Positions 39,033 to 48,150 of a stretch of DNA of 64,000 bases are shown here, piece after piece. The stretch is from Clostridia bacterium UC5.1-2E3 (GTDB lineage: Bacteria > Bacillota > Clostridia > Lachnospirales > Lachnospiraceae). Position 1 is the stretch's first letter. Each line of letters opens with the position of its first letter. The DNA lies in NCBI GenBank assembly GCA_001304875.1, contig BBZO01000001.1:1-64000 (forward strand). The letters are read 5' to 3'. The translations under genes and the position numbers were made by a program. A model generated the notes under the pieces. That model was not told the DNA's origin and did not search any database. It saw only the letters and a program-made list of their open reading frames with translations.

Positions 39033-39390
39033 ATGTCAAATTGCAAAGTGATTGCTCTAACCAATCAAAAAGGCGGTGTCGGCAAGACCACCACGGCGGT
39101 CAATCTGGGTATCGGTCTGGCAAAGCAGGGCAACAAAGTCCTGCTGATAGACGCAGACGCACAGGCGAATTTAACAATGGCTCTGGGCTACAACAGACCC
39201 GATGATCTGCCCGTCACGCTCTCCACGATCATGCAGAACATCATAGACGATAAATCTGTCGATGGGAAGCAGGGTATTTTACACCACAACGAGGGCGTTG
39301 ACTTAGTACCGTCCAACATTGAGTTATCTGGCTTTGAGGTAAGGCTTATCAACGCTATGAGCCGAGAGCGTGTTCTGAAAACCTATACGC
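39033..39390 (+). pseudogene. ParA/Soj-like ATPase, truncated
   Basis: Starts like a normal ParA (IALTNQKGGVGKTTTAVNLG with the deviant Walker A KGGVGKTT, then LLIDADAQANLTMALGY and VDLVPSNIELSGFEVRLINA) but stops being ParA after VLKTY, about residue 118 of an expected 260-275. The DNA that follows belongs to the helicase gene. The start follows AAAGGAGGACG. The Walker B and C-terminal half are missing, so it should be inactive. Confidence 0.85.
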
Positions 39391-39560
39391 TTTATCCACG
39401 AAGCAACCACCGATGCGCAGAAAAAGGAGCTGTTTGCAAAGGTACGAAGCGGCGAAGTCCGTGTGCTTTTAGGCTCTACCCCGAAAATGGGGGCAGGCAC
39501 GAATGTGCAGGACAGGCTCATTGCCATCCACAATCTGGACTGTCCGTGGCGACCCTCTGA
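39391..39560 (+). pseudogene. Internal piece of an SNF2-type helicase gene, 5' side of the transposon
   Basis: In frame 1: FIHEATTDAQKKELFAKVRS, GEVRVLLGSTPKMGAGTNVQ and DRLIAIHNLDCPWRPSD, the helicase C-lobe motifs V-VI of the very large helicase/methylase proteins of Tn1549-type elements. It ends at the GA of the transposon junction (39559-39560). The continuation, LEQRQGRIERQGNMFPEVEV, is at 50554 onward. Confidence 0.88.
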
Positions 39561-39616
39561 TGTAGGACGGATTTTGCGGACATTCAAAATAAAAAAGAAT
39601 GTGGAGGTAACAGACA

Positions 39617-39991
39617 ATGGCAAAATCATTATTTGAGGAACTGGGCGGCAAATACGAAAGGCAAGGGGATTATTTGATACCGTGCTTAACTGTACCCGCC
39701 GAAGAAGAACAGGCAATAGGCATCTGGGGGCAACGGCATTTAGATTATCTAAAACAGTACCGTAAAGTTACATACACCAATCTTCTTACAAGCGGCAGGC
39801 TAAACGCCTACCTTGCCGACATCAACAGACAGGCACAGGAACGCTTTGAAAGGCTCATAGAGGGTATGAAACAGGCACAGGGCATAACGGAACAGCTAAA
39901 GGCAGAAAACGCCTTAGAATGGACAGGATGCCTCAATAACATAAGGGCTTGTGCGAGGGAGATTGTGGAAAAGGAAATTATTTTTGCATAA
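39617..39991 (+). CDS. tnpV: Transposon-encoded protein TnpV
   Basis: 124-aa protein of the TnpV family, found near the left end of Tn4451-type elements; function unknown. Seen: SLFEELGGKYERQGDYLIPC, GQRHLDYLKQYRKVTYTNLL, SGRLNAYLADINRQAQERFE and NIRACAREIVEKEIIFA. The start has GGAGGTAAC upstream. 56 bases separate it from the left transposon end. A terminator follows before the tet(O) promoter. Confidence 0.88.
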   Translation: MAKSLFEELGGKYERQGDYLIPCLTVPAEEEQAIGIWGQRHLDYLKQYRKVTYTNLLTSGRLNAYLADINRQAQERFERLIEGMKQAQGITEQLKAENALEWTGCLNNIRACAREIVEKEIIFA

Positions 39992-40002
39992 ACAGATGAT
40001 TA

Positions 40003-40030
40003 GTGGCAGGGGGAAATCCTGCCGCTTTTT
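40003..40030 (+). terminator. Rho-independent terminator after tnpV
   Basis: GTGGCAGG (40003-40010) pairs with CCTGCCGC (40018-40025), followed by five Ts. Confidence 0.85.
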
Positions 40031-40048
40031 CTGCTTTAGTTTGTCAGC

Positions 40049-40077
40049 TTGACAAATAAAGGGTTAAGGAATATAAT
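40049..40077 (+). promoter_or_regulatory. Consensus promoter for tet(O)
   Basis: TTGACA at 40049-40054, a 17-base spacer and TATAAT at 40072-40077: a perfect sigma-A consensus, 281 bases upstream of the gene. Confidence 0.92.
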
Positions 40078-40093
40078 TAGATTCAGTATTATA

Positions 40094-40330
40094 CAAGGAG
40101 TTAATAAATATGCGGCAAGGTATTCTTAAATAAACTGTCAATTTGATAGTGGGAACAAAAAGTAGCAGTCCCGTTTCACTTTTAATATGGGGCTTAGTTT
40201 TTTGTACCCAGTTTAAGAATACTTTTATCATGTAATTTTATATGCCCGAAAACATATAAGTGTTTTGGGGCTATTGGAGTTATTTACCCAGTGATAGGAG
40301 TATTTATCACTGGGTATTTTTATGCCCTTT
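40094..40330 (+). promoter_or_regulatory. tet(O) leader: leader peptide and attenuation hairpins
   Basis: AAGGAG is followed by a 7-codon ORF (40110-40133, MRQGILK). The leader strand TATTCTTAAA (40121-40130) can pair with TTTAAGAATA (40212-40221). A terminator hairpin ACCCAGTGATA/TATCACTGGGT (40286-40315) with a T-rich tail lies before the gene. This is the tet(M)/tet(O)-type transcriptional attenuation layout: slow translation of the leader under tetracycline is thought to let transcription pass. Confidence 0.75.
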
Positions 40331-40357
40331 TTTGGGTGTTGATAGGAGGAAAATCAC

Positions 40358-42276
40358 ATGAAAATAATTAACTTAGGCATTCTGGCTCACGTTGACGCAG
40401 GAAAGACAACATTAACGGAAAGTTTATTGTATACCAGTGGTGCAATTGCAGAACTAGGGAGCGTAGATGAAGGCACAACAAGGACAGATACAATGAATTT
40501 GGAGCGTCAAAGGGGAATCACTATCCAGACAGCAGTGACATCTTTTCAGTGGGAGGATGTAAAAGTCAACATTATAGATACGCCAGGCCATATGGATTTT
40601 TTGGCGGAAGTATACCGTTCTTTATCCGTATTAGACGGAGCAGTATTATTAGTTTCTGCAAAGGATGGCATACAGGCACAGACCCGTATACTGTTTCATG
40701 CACTACAGATAATGAAGATTCCGACAATTTTTTTCATCAATAAAATTGACCAAGAGGGGATTGATTTGCCAATGGTATATCGGGAAATGAAAGCAAAGCT
40801 TTCTTCGGAAATTATAGTGAAGCAAAAGGTTGGGCAGCATCCCCATATAAATGTAACGGACAATGACGATATGGAACAGTGGGATGCGGTAATTATGGGA
40901 AACGATGAACTATTAGAGAAATATATGTCAGGGAAACCGTTTAAAATGTCAGAACTGGAACAGGAAGAAAACAGGAGATTCCAAAACGGAACGTTATTTC
41001 CCGTTTATCACGGAAGCGCTAAAAACAATCTGGGGATTCGGCAGCTTATAGAAGTAATTGCCAGTAAATTTTATTCATCAACGCCTGAAGGTCAATCTGA
41101 ACTATGCGGGCAGGTTTTTAAGATTGAATATTCAGAGAAAAGGCGGCGTTTTGTTTATGTGCGTATATATAGCGGAACATTGCATTTGAGGGATGTTATT
41201 AGAATATCTGAAAAAGAGAAAATAAAAATCACAGAGATGTGTGTTCCGACAAACGGTGAATTATATTCATCCGATACAGCCTGCTCTGGTGATATTGTAA
41301 TTTTACCAAATGATGTTTTGCAGCTAAACAGTATTTTGGGGAACGAAATACTGTTGCCGCAGAGAAAATTTATTGAAAATCCTCTCCCTATGCTCCAAAC
41401 AACGATTGCAGTAAAGAAATCTGAACAGCGGGAAATATTGCTTGGGGCACTTACAGAAATTTCAGATGGCGACCCTCTTTTAAAATATTATGTGGATACT
41501 ACAACGCATGAGATTATACTTTCTTTTTTGGGGAATGTGCAGATGGAAGTCATTTGTGCCATCCTTGAGGAAAAATATCATGTGGAGGCAGAAATAAAAG
41601 AGCCTACTGTTATATATATGGAAAGACCGCTTAGAAAAGCAGAATATACCATCCACATAGAAGTCCCGCCAAATCCTTTCTGGGCTTCTGTCGGGTTGTC
41701 CATAGAGCCGCTCCCTATTGGAAGCGGAGTGCAGTATGAAAGCAGAGTTTCACTTGGATATTTAAATCAATCGTTCCAAAATGCGGTTATGGAGGGGGTT
41801 CTTTATGGCTGCGAGCAGGGGCTGTATGGATGGAAAGTGACAGACTGTAAAATCTGTTTTGAATATGGATTGTATTATAGTCCTGTAAGTACCCCCGCAG
41901 ACTTTCGGCTGCTTTCCCCTATCGTATTGGAGCAGGCTTTAAAAAAGCAGGGACAGAACTATTAGAGCCATATCTCCACTTTGAAATTTATGCACCGCAG
42001 GAATATCTCTCACGGGCGTATCATGATGCTCCAAGGTATTGTGCAGATATTGTAAGTACTCAGATAAAGAATGACGAGGTCATTCTGAAAGGAGAAATCC
42101 CTGCTAGATGTATTCAAGAATACAGGAACGATTTAACTTATTTCACAAATGGGCAGGGAGTCTGCTTGACAGAGTTAAAAGGATACCAGCCAGCTATTGG
42201 TAAATTTATTTGCCAACCCCGCCGCCCGAATAGCCGTATAGATAAGGTTCGGCATATGTTCCACAAGTTAGCTTAA
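40358..42276 (+). CDS. tet(O): Tetracycline resistance ribosomal protection protein Tet(O) (frameshifted at ~41946)
   Basis: EF-G-like GTPase that removes tetracycline from the ribosome. Seen: G1 [20 protein letters not shown]3 DTPGHMDF, G4 FINKIDQ, and C-terminal [18 protein letters not shown]. The sequence matches my memory of Tet(O) almost throughout. The frame is lost in the six-A run at about 41941-41946; a seventh A restores [20 protein letters not shown] and runs to the stop at 42274-42276, giving exactly 639 codons, the known Tet(O) length. If the shift were real the protein would end at 535 aa and lack part of domain IV/V; a base-call error is more likely. The start follows GATAGGAGGA. 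Confidence 0.95.
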
Positions 42277-42327
42277 CAGCTTGCAAAAGTCATATAAAAT
42301 GAGATTTGAAAGGATTAGAGACTAATT

Positions 42328-42501
42328 ATGATGAAATGCGAATGGATATTGTGTCCTGTTTGTGGGAGCAAAACCCGTAATAAAATTAGGAAGGACACTG
42401 TTTTGGAGAATTATCCCCTTTATTGTCCAAAATGCAGACAAGAAAGATTGATTAAAGTTGACAACTTGAAGATAACTGTCATCAAAGAGCCAGACGCTTA
42501 A
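42328..42501 (+). CDS. Cysteine-rich KTR-domain protein
   Basis: 57-aa zinc-ribbon-like protein: CEWILCPVCGSKTRNKIR and YPLYCPKCRQERLIKV give two CPxC knuckles with the KTR motif between them (Cys_rich_KTR family). It regularly follows tet genes in gut Firmicutes, and here lies 51 bases after tet(O). ATG at 42328 or 42331. Role unknown. A terminator follows directly. Confidence 0.82.
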   Translation: MMKCEWILCPVCGSKTRNKIRKDTVLENYPLYCPKCRQERLIKVDNLKITVIKEPDA

Positions 42502-42506
42502 GACGC

Positions 42507-42553
42507 AGAGCCGATGAAATTGTGGAACAATTCACGAATCATCGGCTCTTTTT
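42507..42553 (+). terminator. Rho-independent terminator of the tet(O) unit
   Basis: AGAGCCGATGA (42507-42517) pairs perfectly with TCATCGGCTCT (42539-42549), followed by Ts. Confidence 0.88.
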
Positions 42554-42668
42554 GTTTCGTATTTGAAAGAACAAACTCACCAAATAAAAAAACGATATTC
42601 GGGTGGGTTATTTTGTTATACCCTAAATTACCCTCTGAATTTGTTTTTAAATTTGGAGGGATTTTTTT

Positions 42669-42797
42669 ATGTCCTTTTTTCGGGCAGTTATCTATCTGCT
42701 CATACGAAGCAAAATTTATCAATACATAGCATATCAGAGAACGGCAGGAAACCAGTTAAAAAAATTTCTGCCAGTGCAACGGTACTTCTCACCTTGA
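42669..42797 (+). CDS. Possible 42-aa basic peptide
   Basis: ATG at 42669 follows TTTGGAGGG at a suitable distance. Product: MSFFRAVIYLLIRSKIYQYI...AGNQLKKFLPVQR, a hydrophobic-then-basic peptide. No family recognised. It may be a real small ORF ahead of the sigma-like genes or chance in an A+T-rich regulatory region. Confidence 0.3.
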   Translation: MSFFRAVIYLLIRSKIYQYIAYQRTAGNQLKKFLPVQRYFSP

Positions 42798-42841
42798 AAG
42801 TAGAAGTACAATCTCCATACAATAGAATTACTATTTCCTAT

Positions 42842-42878
42842 AACCGTAAAGGTCACAGAGCCTTTGCGGTTTTTCTTT
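42842..42878 (+). terminator. Terminator/attenuator hairpin before sigma-like gene 1
   Basis: AACCGTAAAGG (42842-42852) pairs with CCTTTGCGGTT (42861-42871), followed by a T-rich tail. Confidence 0.75.
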
Positions 42879-42986
42879 TGTCGATTTTTGTTGGAAAGTG
42901 CCGTAGGGCTGTTTCTGATATGCGGTGTCGTTCTCCGCCTCTCCATCTGGATTTTTACATTTCAAAAATTCAGATGGGAGGTATTT

Positions 42987-43499
42987 ATGGTGAAATATGC
43001 ACCAAGAAAGGTATATATCAGAGAAAGTGGCGGCTATGTGGAATTATCCTACACGGAGTTCTGCCGTTGCAGGGAATCCGACCAGACCTATATGGACAAG
43101 CTGTTTATCCCCATTCAAGGCTGTCTGCTTGAAGTCGTGAGGGAGCAATACACAGACTTCTACCGTGACAAGGAACGGTGGCGTTATCTGCAAAAATTAG
43201 ATACAAAGAATAGACTGCTATCTCTCGACGGATTTACGGACAGCGAGGGGAATCCTCTGGACTTTATCACTGATGAAGCGGTGGACATTGCAGAAACCGT
43301 TGTCAATGCGGTCATGGTGGACAGGCTGAAAGCCGCCCTGCCTTTGCTGTCGGATAGTGAACAGGAGCTGATACAGGCAATCTTTTTTGACGGACTTTCC
43401 GAGCGTGAAGTCGGGGCGAGGTTGGGCATAACCCAGAGCGTTGTAAACAAACGCAAAGCCAGAATCCTAATAAAACTAAGAAAGATAATAGAAAATTAA
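42987..43499 (+). CDS. Sigma-70-family (region 4) transcription factor 1
   Basis: 170-aa protein typical of Tn4451/Tn1549 elements, annotated in relatives as a sigma factor. The C-terminal region-4 helix-turn-helix reads LPLLSDSEQELIQAIFFDGL, SEREVGARLGITQSVVNKRK and ARILIKLRKII. The N-terminal half (VYIRESGGYVELSYTEFCRC) is conserved among element-borne homologues. The start at 42987 follows GGGAGGT. It probably controls element genes; no direct evidence of which. Confidence 0.8.
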   Translation: MVKYAPRKVYIRESGGYVELSYTEFCRCRESDQTYMDKLFIPIQGCLLEVVREQYTDFYRDKERWRYLQKLDTKNRLLSLDGFTDSEGNPLDFITDEAVDIAETVVNAVMVDRLKAALPLLSDSEQELIQAIFFDGLSEREVGARLGITQSVVNKRKARILIKLRKIIEN

Positions 43500-43514
43500 A
43501 AATTTAAGGCGTTC

Positions 43515-43555
43515 AGCCCCCTTGTTTTTTCCTTTGGGAAGATGAGGGGGCTTTT
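43515..43555 (+). terminator. Terminator-like hairpin between sigma-like genes 1 and 2
   Basis: AGCCCCC (43515-43521) pairs with GGGGGCT (43546-43552), followed by Ts. Confidence 0.75.
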
Positions 43556-43594
43556 CTCTGCCCTCTCAATCAATTCTGATTGGAGGAAGTAAGA

Positions 43595-44020
43595 ATGGCA
43601 TACAACCACGGACGGGAGGACAGGAAATGGCGTATCTGGAAAGAAGCGGAGGAAAAGCTGCTGCGTGAGTGCGGCGTTGATGAAGCGACCATTGAGCAGA
43701 TACGCATGGCGGACAGGGCAGACTTCAATTCCAACAGGCGGTTTTACCGATGGACGAATGACGTTGCGGAATATCTTGAGGACATGGCAGGCAGGGAGCG
43801 GCAGGCGGAAGTGGGTACGGTTGCGGAGTTACTGGAAGAGATTGAGAGCGAAAATCTCTATCAAGTATTAGTCACGGTGGACGGGCGTACCTTGAAAATC
43901 GTCCTGCTGAAAATGCAGGGGTATTCCACAAAGGAGATTGCCCCGCTTGTGCATTTGACGACTGGTGCCATCTATGCGAGGTTAGACCATCTGCGGAAGA
44001 AGCTGCGGAAAATTTTATAG
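43595..44020 (+). CDS. Sigma-70-family (region 4-like) transcription factor 2
   Basis: 141-aa DNA-binding protein. N-terminal part MAYNHGREDRKWRIWKEAEE and CGVDEATIEQIRMADRADFN; C-terminal helix-turn-helix LKMQGYSTKEIAPLVHLTTG, AIYARLDHLRKKLRKIL. The start at 43595 follows TGGAGGAAG. Same layout as the gene before it: preceded by a hairpin and an independent ribosome-binding site. Regulatory role in the element inferred. Confidence 0.75.
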   Translation: MAYNHGREDRKWRIWKEAEEKLLRECGVDEATIEQIRMADRADFNSNRRFYRWTNDVAEYLEDMAGRERQAEVGTVAELLEEIESENLYQVLVTVDGRTLKIVLLKMQGYSTKEIAPLVHLTTGAIYARLDHLRKKLRKIL

Positions 44021-44102
44021 CTTCTAAAACAGCCTGCCATCCTGCGGGCTACTGGGTGAGGGATGGAAATCCCCTCACTCATTTTTGCAGGAGGACAACA
44101 GG

Positions 44103-44565
44103 ATGGCATACAGGGTTAAGGCATACACGCTTCGGAGGAATCCACGGAAAGCGGCACAAGGTATTTTATCAGCTTTAAGGACGGGCAGGGCAAATCCCAC
44201 GAGTTGGAAGTGTCGGAACAGTTCTTTATGGAGTTTCGGCAGATGGAGCGCAGGAACAGGAATCTTTTCTAATGGGACGAGCGGCACAGGGAGTTTAACG
44301 AGGTATGGGACGAAACCCTTTACAGACGGGCGTTGCGTGTGCCTAAGAGCCTTGATGAACGCATGGTTGAGGAAGAACGGAATGAAACGCTCTATAAGGC
44401 GGTTGGGAGCCTTCCAGAGATACAAAGGCGGCGTTTCCTGCTCTACTACGAGTATGAGTTCAATTTTTACCAAATCGCCGCTATGGAGCATTGCACCGCT
44501 TCGGCAATACAGAAATCTGTTGCGATTGCAAAGGAGAAAGTAAAGGCGGAAATTGAAGAAATATC
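44103..44565 (+). pseudogene. Sigma-like gene 3, frame-broken
   Basis: The start at 44103 (GCAGGAGGACAACAGG upstream) reads MAYRVKAYTLRRNPRK. The frame is lost by about 44150 and continues in another frame as FKDGQGKSHELEVSEQFFME, with a TAA at 44270-44272, then WDERHREFNEVWDETLYRRA, SLPEIQRRRFLLYYEYEFNF, YQIAAMEHCTASAIQKSVAI and AKEKVKAEIEE. That is a region-4-like helix-turn-helix. At least two lesions; given the window's error pattern they may be base-call errors, but real decay is possible. The end coordinate is approximate. Confidence 0.6.
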
Positions 44566-44730
44566 TCCAACCGTGACCGACACCGCCCGAAAAAGAAATC
44601 TGTTTTTTATTTGTGTGGGATTGGCGGCATTACATACTCTCACTTTTTTCCGTGGGAGTAAATCTATTTTTAAGGAGGTCAACGCCTATGTGCAACGAAA
44701 ACAAAGACACCGCCCGAAAGGAGGAAAGCC

Positions 44731-45756
44731 ATGCAGAAGTTACAGACAGTCAACGCCGAAACGCTCCTTTATGAACCGCTTGAGAAACCATCCTTTGTGG
44801 TGGACAGCCTTATCCCGACAGGCTTATCGCTGTTCTGCGGCTCACAGAAGATAGGCAAAAGCTGGCTCATGCTGAAGCTATGCTTATGCGTGTCGCAGGG
44901 AATCCCTTTATGGGATATGCCGACAATGGAGGGCGATGTGCTTTACCTCTGCCTTGAGGACACGTTCTGCCGCATACAGGACAGGTTATTTCGTTTGACG
45001 GACGAAGCAAGCGGGCGGCTCCACTTTGCCGTGGCAAGCTGCAAGCTGTCAGACGGTCTTATCGTGCAGCTTGAAGATTATCTGAAAGATTACCCAGACA
45101 GCAGGCTCATTGTCATTGATACCTTGCAGAAAGTCCGTACAGCTTCAAAAGACAATGCCTATGCAAGCGACTATGGGGACATCTCCCTCATCAAAGACTT
45201 TGCCGACAGGCACTCTCTGGCGGTCATTGTCGTACACCACATCCGAAAGCAGAATGACAGCGACGTGTTCAACAAGGTGTCTGGGACGACAGGATTAACG
45301 GGGAGTGCGGACGCTACCTTTGTTCTGGAAAAGGAGAAACGTGCGTCTGACACCGCCAAGCTGTATGTGACGGGCAGGGACACGCCTTATCAGGAATACA
45401 CGCTGCGTTTCCGTGATTGCCGTTGGGAGCTTGTGGAGCGGAAAACGCAGGAGCAGCTTGCGAAAGAAACGATACCAGATGTCCTTTTTCGGTTGGTGGA
45501 TTTTATGAGGGATAAGGAAGAATGGATAGGCACGGCAACGGAACTGTTAGCCGCTATGGGGGAAACGGAAACCATACCCACGGTGATTACGAAATGGCTG
45601 AATGAATACCGCACCACATTTTTAAGCGAGAACCGTATCTGCTACCAGTACAGCCGCAGGAAAGACGGCAGGCGGATTGCCCTTGCAAGGAGGGCGGGTG
45701 ACAGCGGTGATGGTGGTGACAGCGATATTAGGATACCCCCCTGTTACTGTCATTGA
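44731..45756 (+). CDS. AAA (RecA-like/RepA) ATPase of the mobilizable transposon
   Basis: 341-aa RecA-fold ATPase related to plasmid replicative helicase RepA (AAA_25). Seen: LIPTGLSLFCGSQKIGKSWL (Walker A GSQKIGKS, residues 37-44), GDVLYLCLED, Walker B SRLIVIDTLQKVR, VIVVHHIRKQ and SGTTGLTGSADATFVLEK. The C-terminal part is probably a winged-helix domain (DKEEWIGTATELLAAM). The start follows GGAGGAAAGCC. The gene runs into the repeat-rich origin-like region: its last codons are the first repeat. It suggests autonomous replication of the excised circle. Confidence 0.82.
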   Translation: MQKLQTVNAETLLYEPLEKPSFVVDSLIPTGLSLFCGSQKIGKSWLMLKLCLCVSQGIPLWDMPTMEGDVLYLCLEDTFCRIQDRLFRLTDEASGRLHFAVASCKLSDGLIVQLEDYLKDYPDSRLIVIDTLQKVRTASKDNAYASDYGDISLIKDFADRHSLAVIVVHHIRKQNDSDVFNKVSGTTGLTGSADATFVLEKEKRASDTAKLYVTGRDTPYQEYTLRFRDCRWELVERKTQEQLAKETIPDVLFRLVDFMRDKEEWIGTATELLAAMGETETIPTVITKWLNEYRTTFLSENRICYQYSRRKDGRRIALARRAGDSGDGGDSDIRIPPCYCH

Positions 45757-46236
45757 CGCTTAAAGCCATGTAAAGCTGGCGGCTCTGCTGCGGGTGACAG
45801 CAGTGACGGTGGTGACAGTGATTTTAGGATACCCTGCCGCTGTCATCCCTACGGGAGAACACCCCGTAAACGCAAAATGCAGGCGTGAGATTTACTCGCC
45901 CTTTTCGGTCGTGTAAAACCACCCCTGCGGTCAGAAAAATCATTCCGATTTTTCCGACTGCGTTTACAGGGTGTAACACACTACACTTTGCCCTGCAAGT
46001 CGTGTGCCAGACGTTCCCTCTGGACTCCCTTAAGGCAGGGCTGTGCCCTGCTATCCTACGCCTTACGGCTTCGGATAAAAGAATGGCGGCATGACGGTGA
46101 CGGCTCTTGCGAGGGGGGTATCCCAAAAACACCGTCATCATCGACATGACCGTCATGCAGGGGGTGAGGGTGACAGTTGCGGCAGTCGGCAGGGGGTATC
46201 CCAAAACTGCTGTCACCACCGTCACCGCTGTCACCC
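45696..46236 (+). repeat. Two direct plus two inverted ~45-bp repeats: putative origin (oriV/oriT) region
   Basis: Copies at 45696-45741 and 45792-45835 share GGGTGACAGC, then GTGA-GGTGGTGACAG, then TTAGGATACCC. Inverted copies at 46113-46158 and 46192-46236 read GGGGGTATCCCAAAA, then GTCACCACCGTCACCGCTG. The four copies flank about 280 bases of non-coding DNA between the ATPase and relaxase genes. Iteron-like spacing, nested within the 3' end of the ATPase gene, suggests a replication or transfer origin. Confidence 0.75.
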
Positions 46237-46277
46237 CAAAGGACGGTCACCCGCCGAAAGAAAGGAGGAATCCGCCT

Positions 46278-47243
46278 ATGCCTTATGCAATCCTGCGTTT
46301 CCAGAAACGAAAAGCGGGCGGCGTTGCGGCTTGTGAACGCCACAACGAGCGGAAGAAAGAAGCCTACAAAAGCAACCCAGATATAGATATGGAACGCTCT
46401 AAAAACAATTACCATCTCATAGCACCACCAAAGTACACCTACAAGAAAGAGATTAACCGCATGGTAGCCGAAGCGGGGTGCAGGACAAGGAAAGACAGCG
46501 TGATGATGGTGGAAACGCTCATCACAGCTTCACCAGAATTTATGAACCAGTTACCGCCCGAAGAACAAAAAGCGTATTTCCAGACGGCTCTTGACTTCAT
46601 TTCGGAGCGTGTTGGAAAGCAGAATATCCTCTCCGCTGTCGTCCATATGGACGAGAGAACGCCCCATATGCACCTCTGCTTTGTGCCGATTACGCCAGAC
46701 AATAAGCTGTCAGCGAAAGCTATCTTAGGCAACCAGAAATCATTATCCGAGTGGCAGACCGCCTACCATGAGCGGATGTCCTCACGGTGGAATCAGCTTG
46801 AACGGGGGCAGTCCTCAATGGAAACCAAGCGGAAACACGTCCCCACATGGCTCTATAAATTAGGCGGCAGGCTTGATAAACAGTATGAAGAAATCGTGTC
46901 TGCCCTATCCGACATCAACGCCTTTAACGCAGGGAAGAAAAGGGATAAAGCGTTAGATTTACTCTCTGCATGGCTGCCAGACGTGGAGAAATTCTCTAAG
47001 GAAATCGGGAAACAGCAGGCGTATATCGACAGTTTGAAAGAGAGAATTGGGCAGGAATCAGACTATGCGGGGCGTATGCGTGATGAAAAGTACGAGCAGG
47101 AACTAAAGGTGCAGAAAGCGAATCAGAAGATATTTGAATTGCAGAGAACCAACGAGCAGATGGGGCGGCTGCTGTCAAAAATACCGCCCGAAGTGTTGGA
47201 AGAATTGCAGAAAAATCATAGAAGCAGAGCGAAAGAAAGGTAG
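46278..47243 (+). CDS. MobV (Mob_Pre) family relaxase, TnpZ-like
   Basis: Nicks oriT and pilots the strand during mobilization by a helper element. 321 aa. Seen: N-terminal ILRFQKRKAGGVAACERHNE (HNxR motif), the metal-binding triad HMDERTPHMH (His123, His130, His132), and a helical, Lys/Glu-rich C-terminal half (coiled coil about residues 240-310). The start at 46278 follows AAAGGAGGAATC. The putative origin repeats lie immediately upstream, as expected for a relaxase acting near its own gene. Confidence 0.9.
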   Translation: MPYAILRFQKRKAGGVAACERHNERKKEAYKSNPDIDMERSKNNYHLIAPPKYTYKKEINRMVAEAGCRTRKDSVMMVETLITASPEFMNQLPPEEQKAYFQTALDFISERVGKQNILSAVVHMDERTPHMHLCFVPITPDNKLSAKAILGNQKSLSEWQTAYHERMSSRWNQLERGQSSMETKRKHVPTWLYKLGGRLDKQYEEIVSALSDINAFNAGKKRDKALDLLSAWLPDVEKFSKEIGKQQAYIDSLKERIGQESDYAGRMRDEKYEQELKVQKANQKIFELQRTNEQMGRLLSKIPPEVLEELQKNHRSRAKER

Positions 47244-47251
47244 ATATGTGA

Positions 47252-48106
47252 ATGAAGAAACAGGATTTTAAGGTGTTAAAGACCAAAGACTTGTACCCGT
47301 TCCCCGACAATCCGTTTCATGTGGCAGAAGATGAAACACTGTCAGAGTTAGCGGAAAGCATCAAGGAATTTGGCATTGTCACGCCGATAATCACACGCCC
47401 GAAAGAGGACGGGGACGGTTATGAAGTGATTGCAGGACAGCGGCGTGTCCGTGCTTCTGAACTTGCAGGGATAAATACCGTGCCTGCGTTTGTCCTGCCC
47501 TTAGACCGTGACCGAGCCATCATCACCCTTGTAGACAGCAATTTGCAGCGTGAGAATATCCTGCCATCGGAGCGGGCGTTTGCTTACAAGATGAAATCCG
47601 AAGCCATGAAGCGGCAGGGTTTCCGCACAGACTTAACCTCGTCACAAGTTGTGACGAAGTTGCGGACGGACGACAAGGTGGCACAGGGCTTCGGCGTGGG
47701 CAGGATGACCGTGCAGCGTTTTATCCGCCTGACGGAACTGATACCGCCGATTTTGCAGATGGTGGACGAGGGGAAAATCGCCCTCACGCCTGCGGTGGAA
47801 CTGTCCTTCTTGAAGAAAGACGAGCAGGAAAACCTCTTTGCCACGATGGAGAGCGAAGAAGCAACGCCCTCACTCTCACAGGCACAGCGGATGAAACAGT
47901 TAAGCCAGAGCGGGCGGCTTGACATGGATACGATATTTGCGATTATGACGGAGGAAAAGGGCAACCAGAAAGAAACCTTGAAAATCAACACAAGCAAGCT
48001 GAAAAAATACTTTCCGAAGAACACAACGCCGAAGCAGATGGAGGAAACCATCATCAAACTTTTGGAGCGTGAGTTGCAGAGGAAACGCAACCGTGACAGC
48101 CGCTAA
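47252..48106 (+). CDS. ParB/RepB/Spo0J family partition-type protein
   Basis: 284-aa ParB-like DNA-binding protein. Seen: LKTKDLYPFPDNPFHVAEDE, the ParB N-domain LAESIKEFGIVTPIITRP and EVIAGQRRVRASELAGI, NLQRENILPSERAFAYKMKS, then the helix-turn-helix region GFGVGRMTVQRFIRLTELIP. It starts nine bases after the relaxase stop. In Tn4451 a ParB-like gene (tnpY) occupies the same position; symbol withheld because orthology is not proven. Likely stabilises the circular form or regulates. Confidence 0.88.
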   Translation: MKKQDFKVLKTKDLYPFPDNPFHVAEDETLSELAESIKEFGIVTPIITRPKEDGDGYEVIAGQRRVRASELAGINTVPAFVLPLDRDRAIITLVDSNLQRENILPSERAFAYKMKSEAMKRQGFRTDLTSSQVVTKLRTDDKVAQGFGVGRMTVQRFIRLTELIPPILQMVDEGKIALTPAVELSFLKKDEQENLFATMESEEATPSLSQAQRMKQLSQSGRLDMDTIFAIMTEEKGNQKETLKINTSKLKKYFPKNTTPKQMEETIIKLLERELQRKRNRDSR

Positions 48107-48150
48107 TCTTCTTTTTCGGGAAGTAAATACAGAGAGTTGAGGTATGGAGA

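Noticed and set aside
45696-46236. CRISPR array at the repeated GGTGACAG blocks
   Set aside because: Only four copies in two orientations, unequal spacing, and overlap with the ATPase coding end; the layout fits an origin, not a CRISPR. No cas genes in the window.
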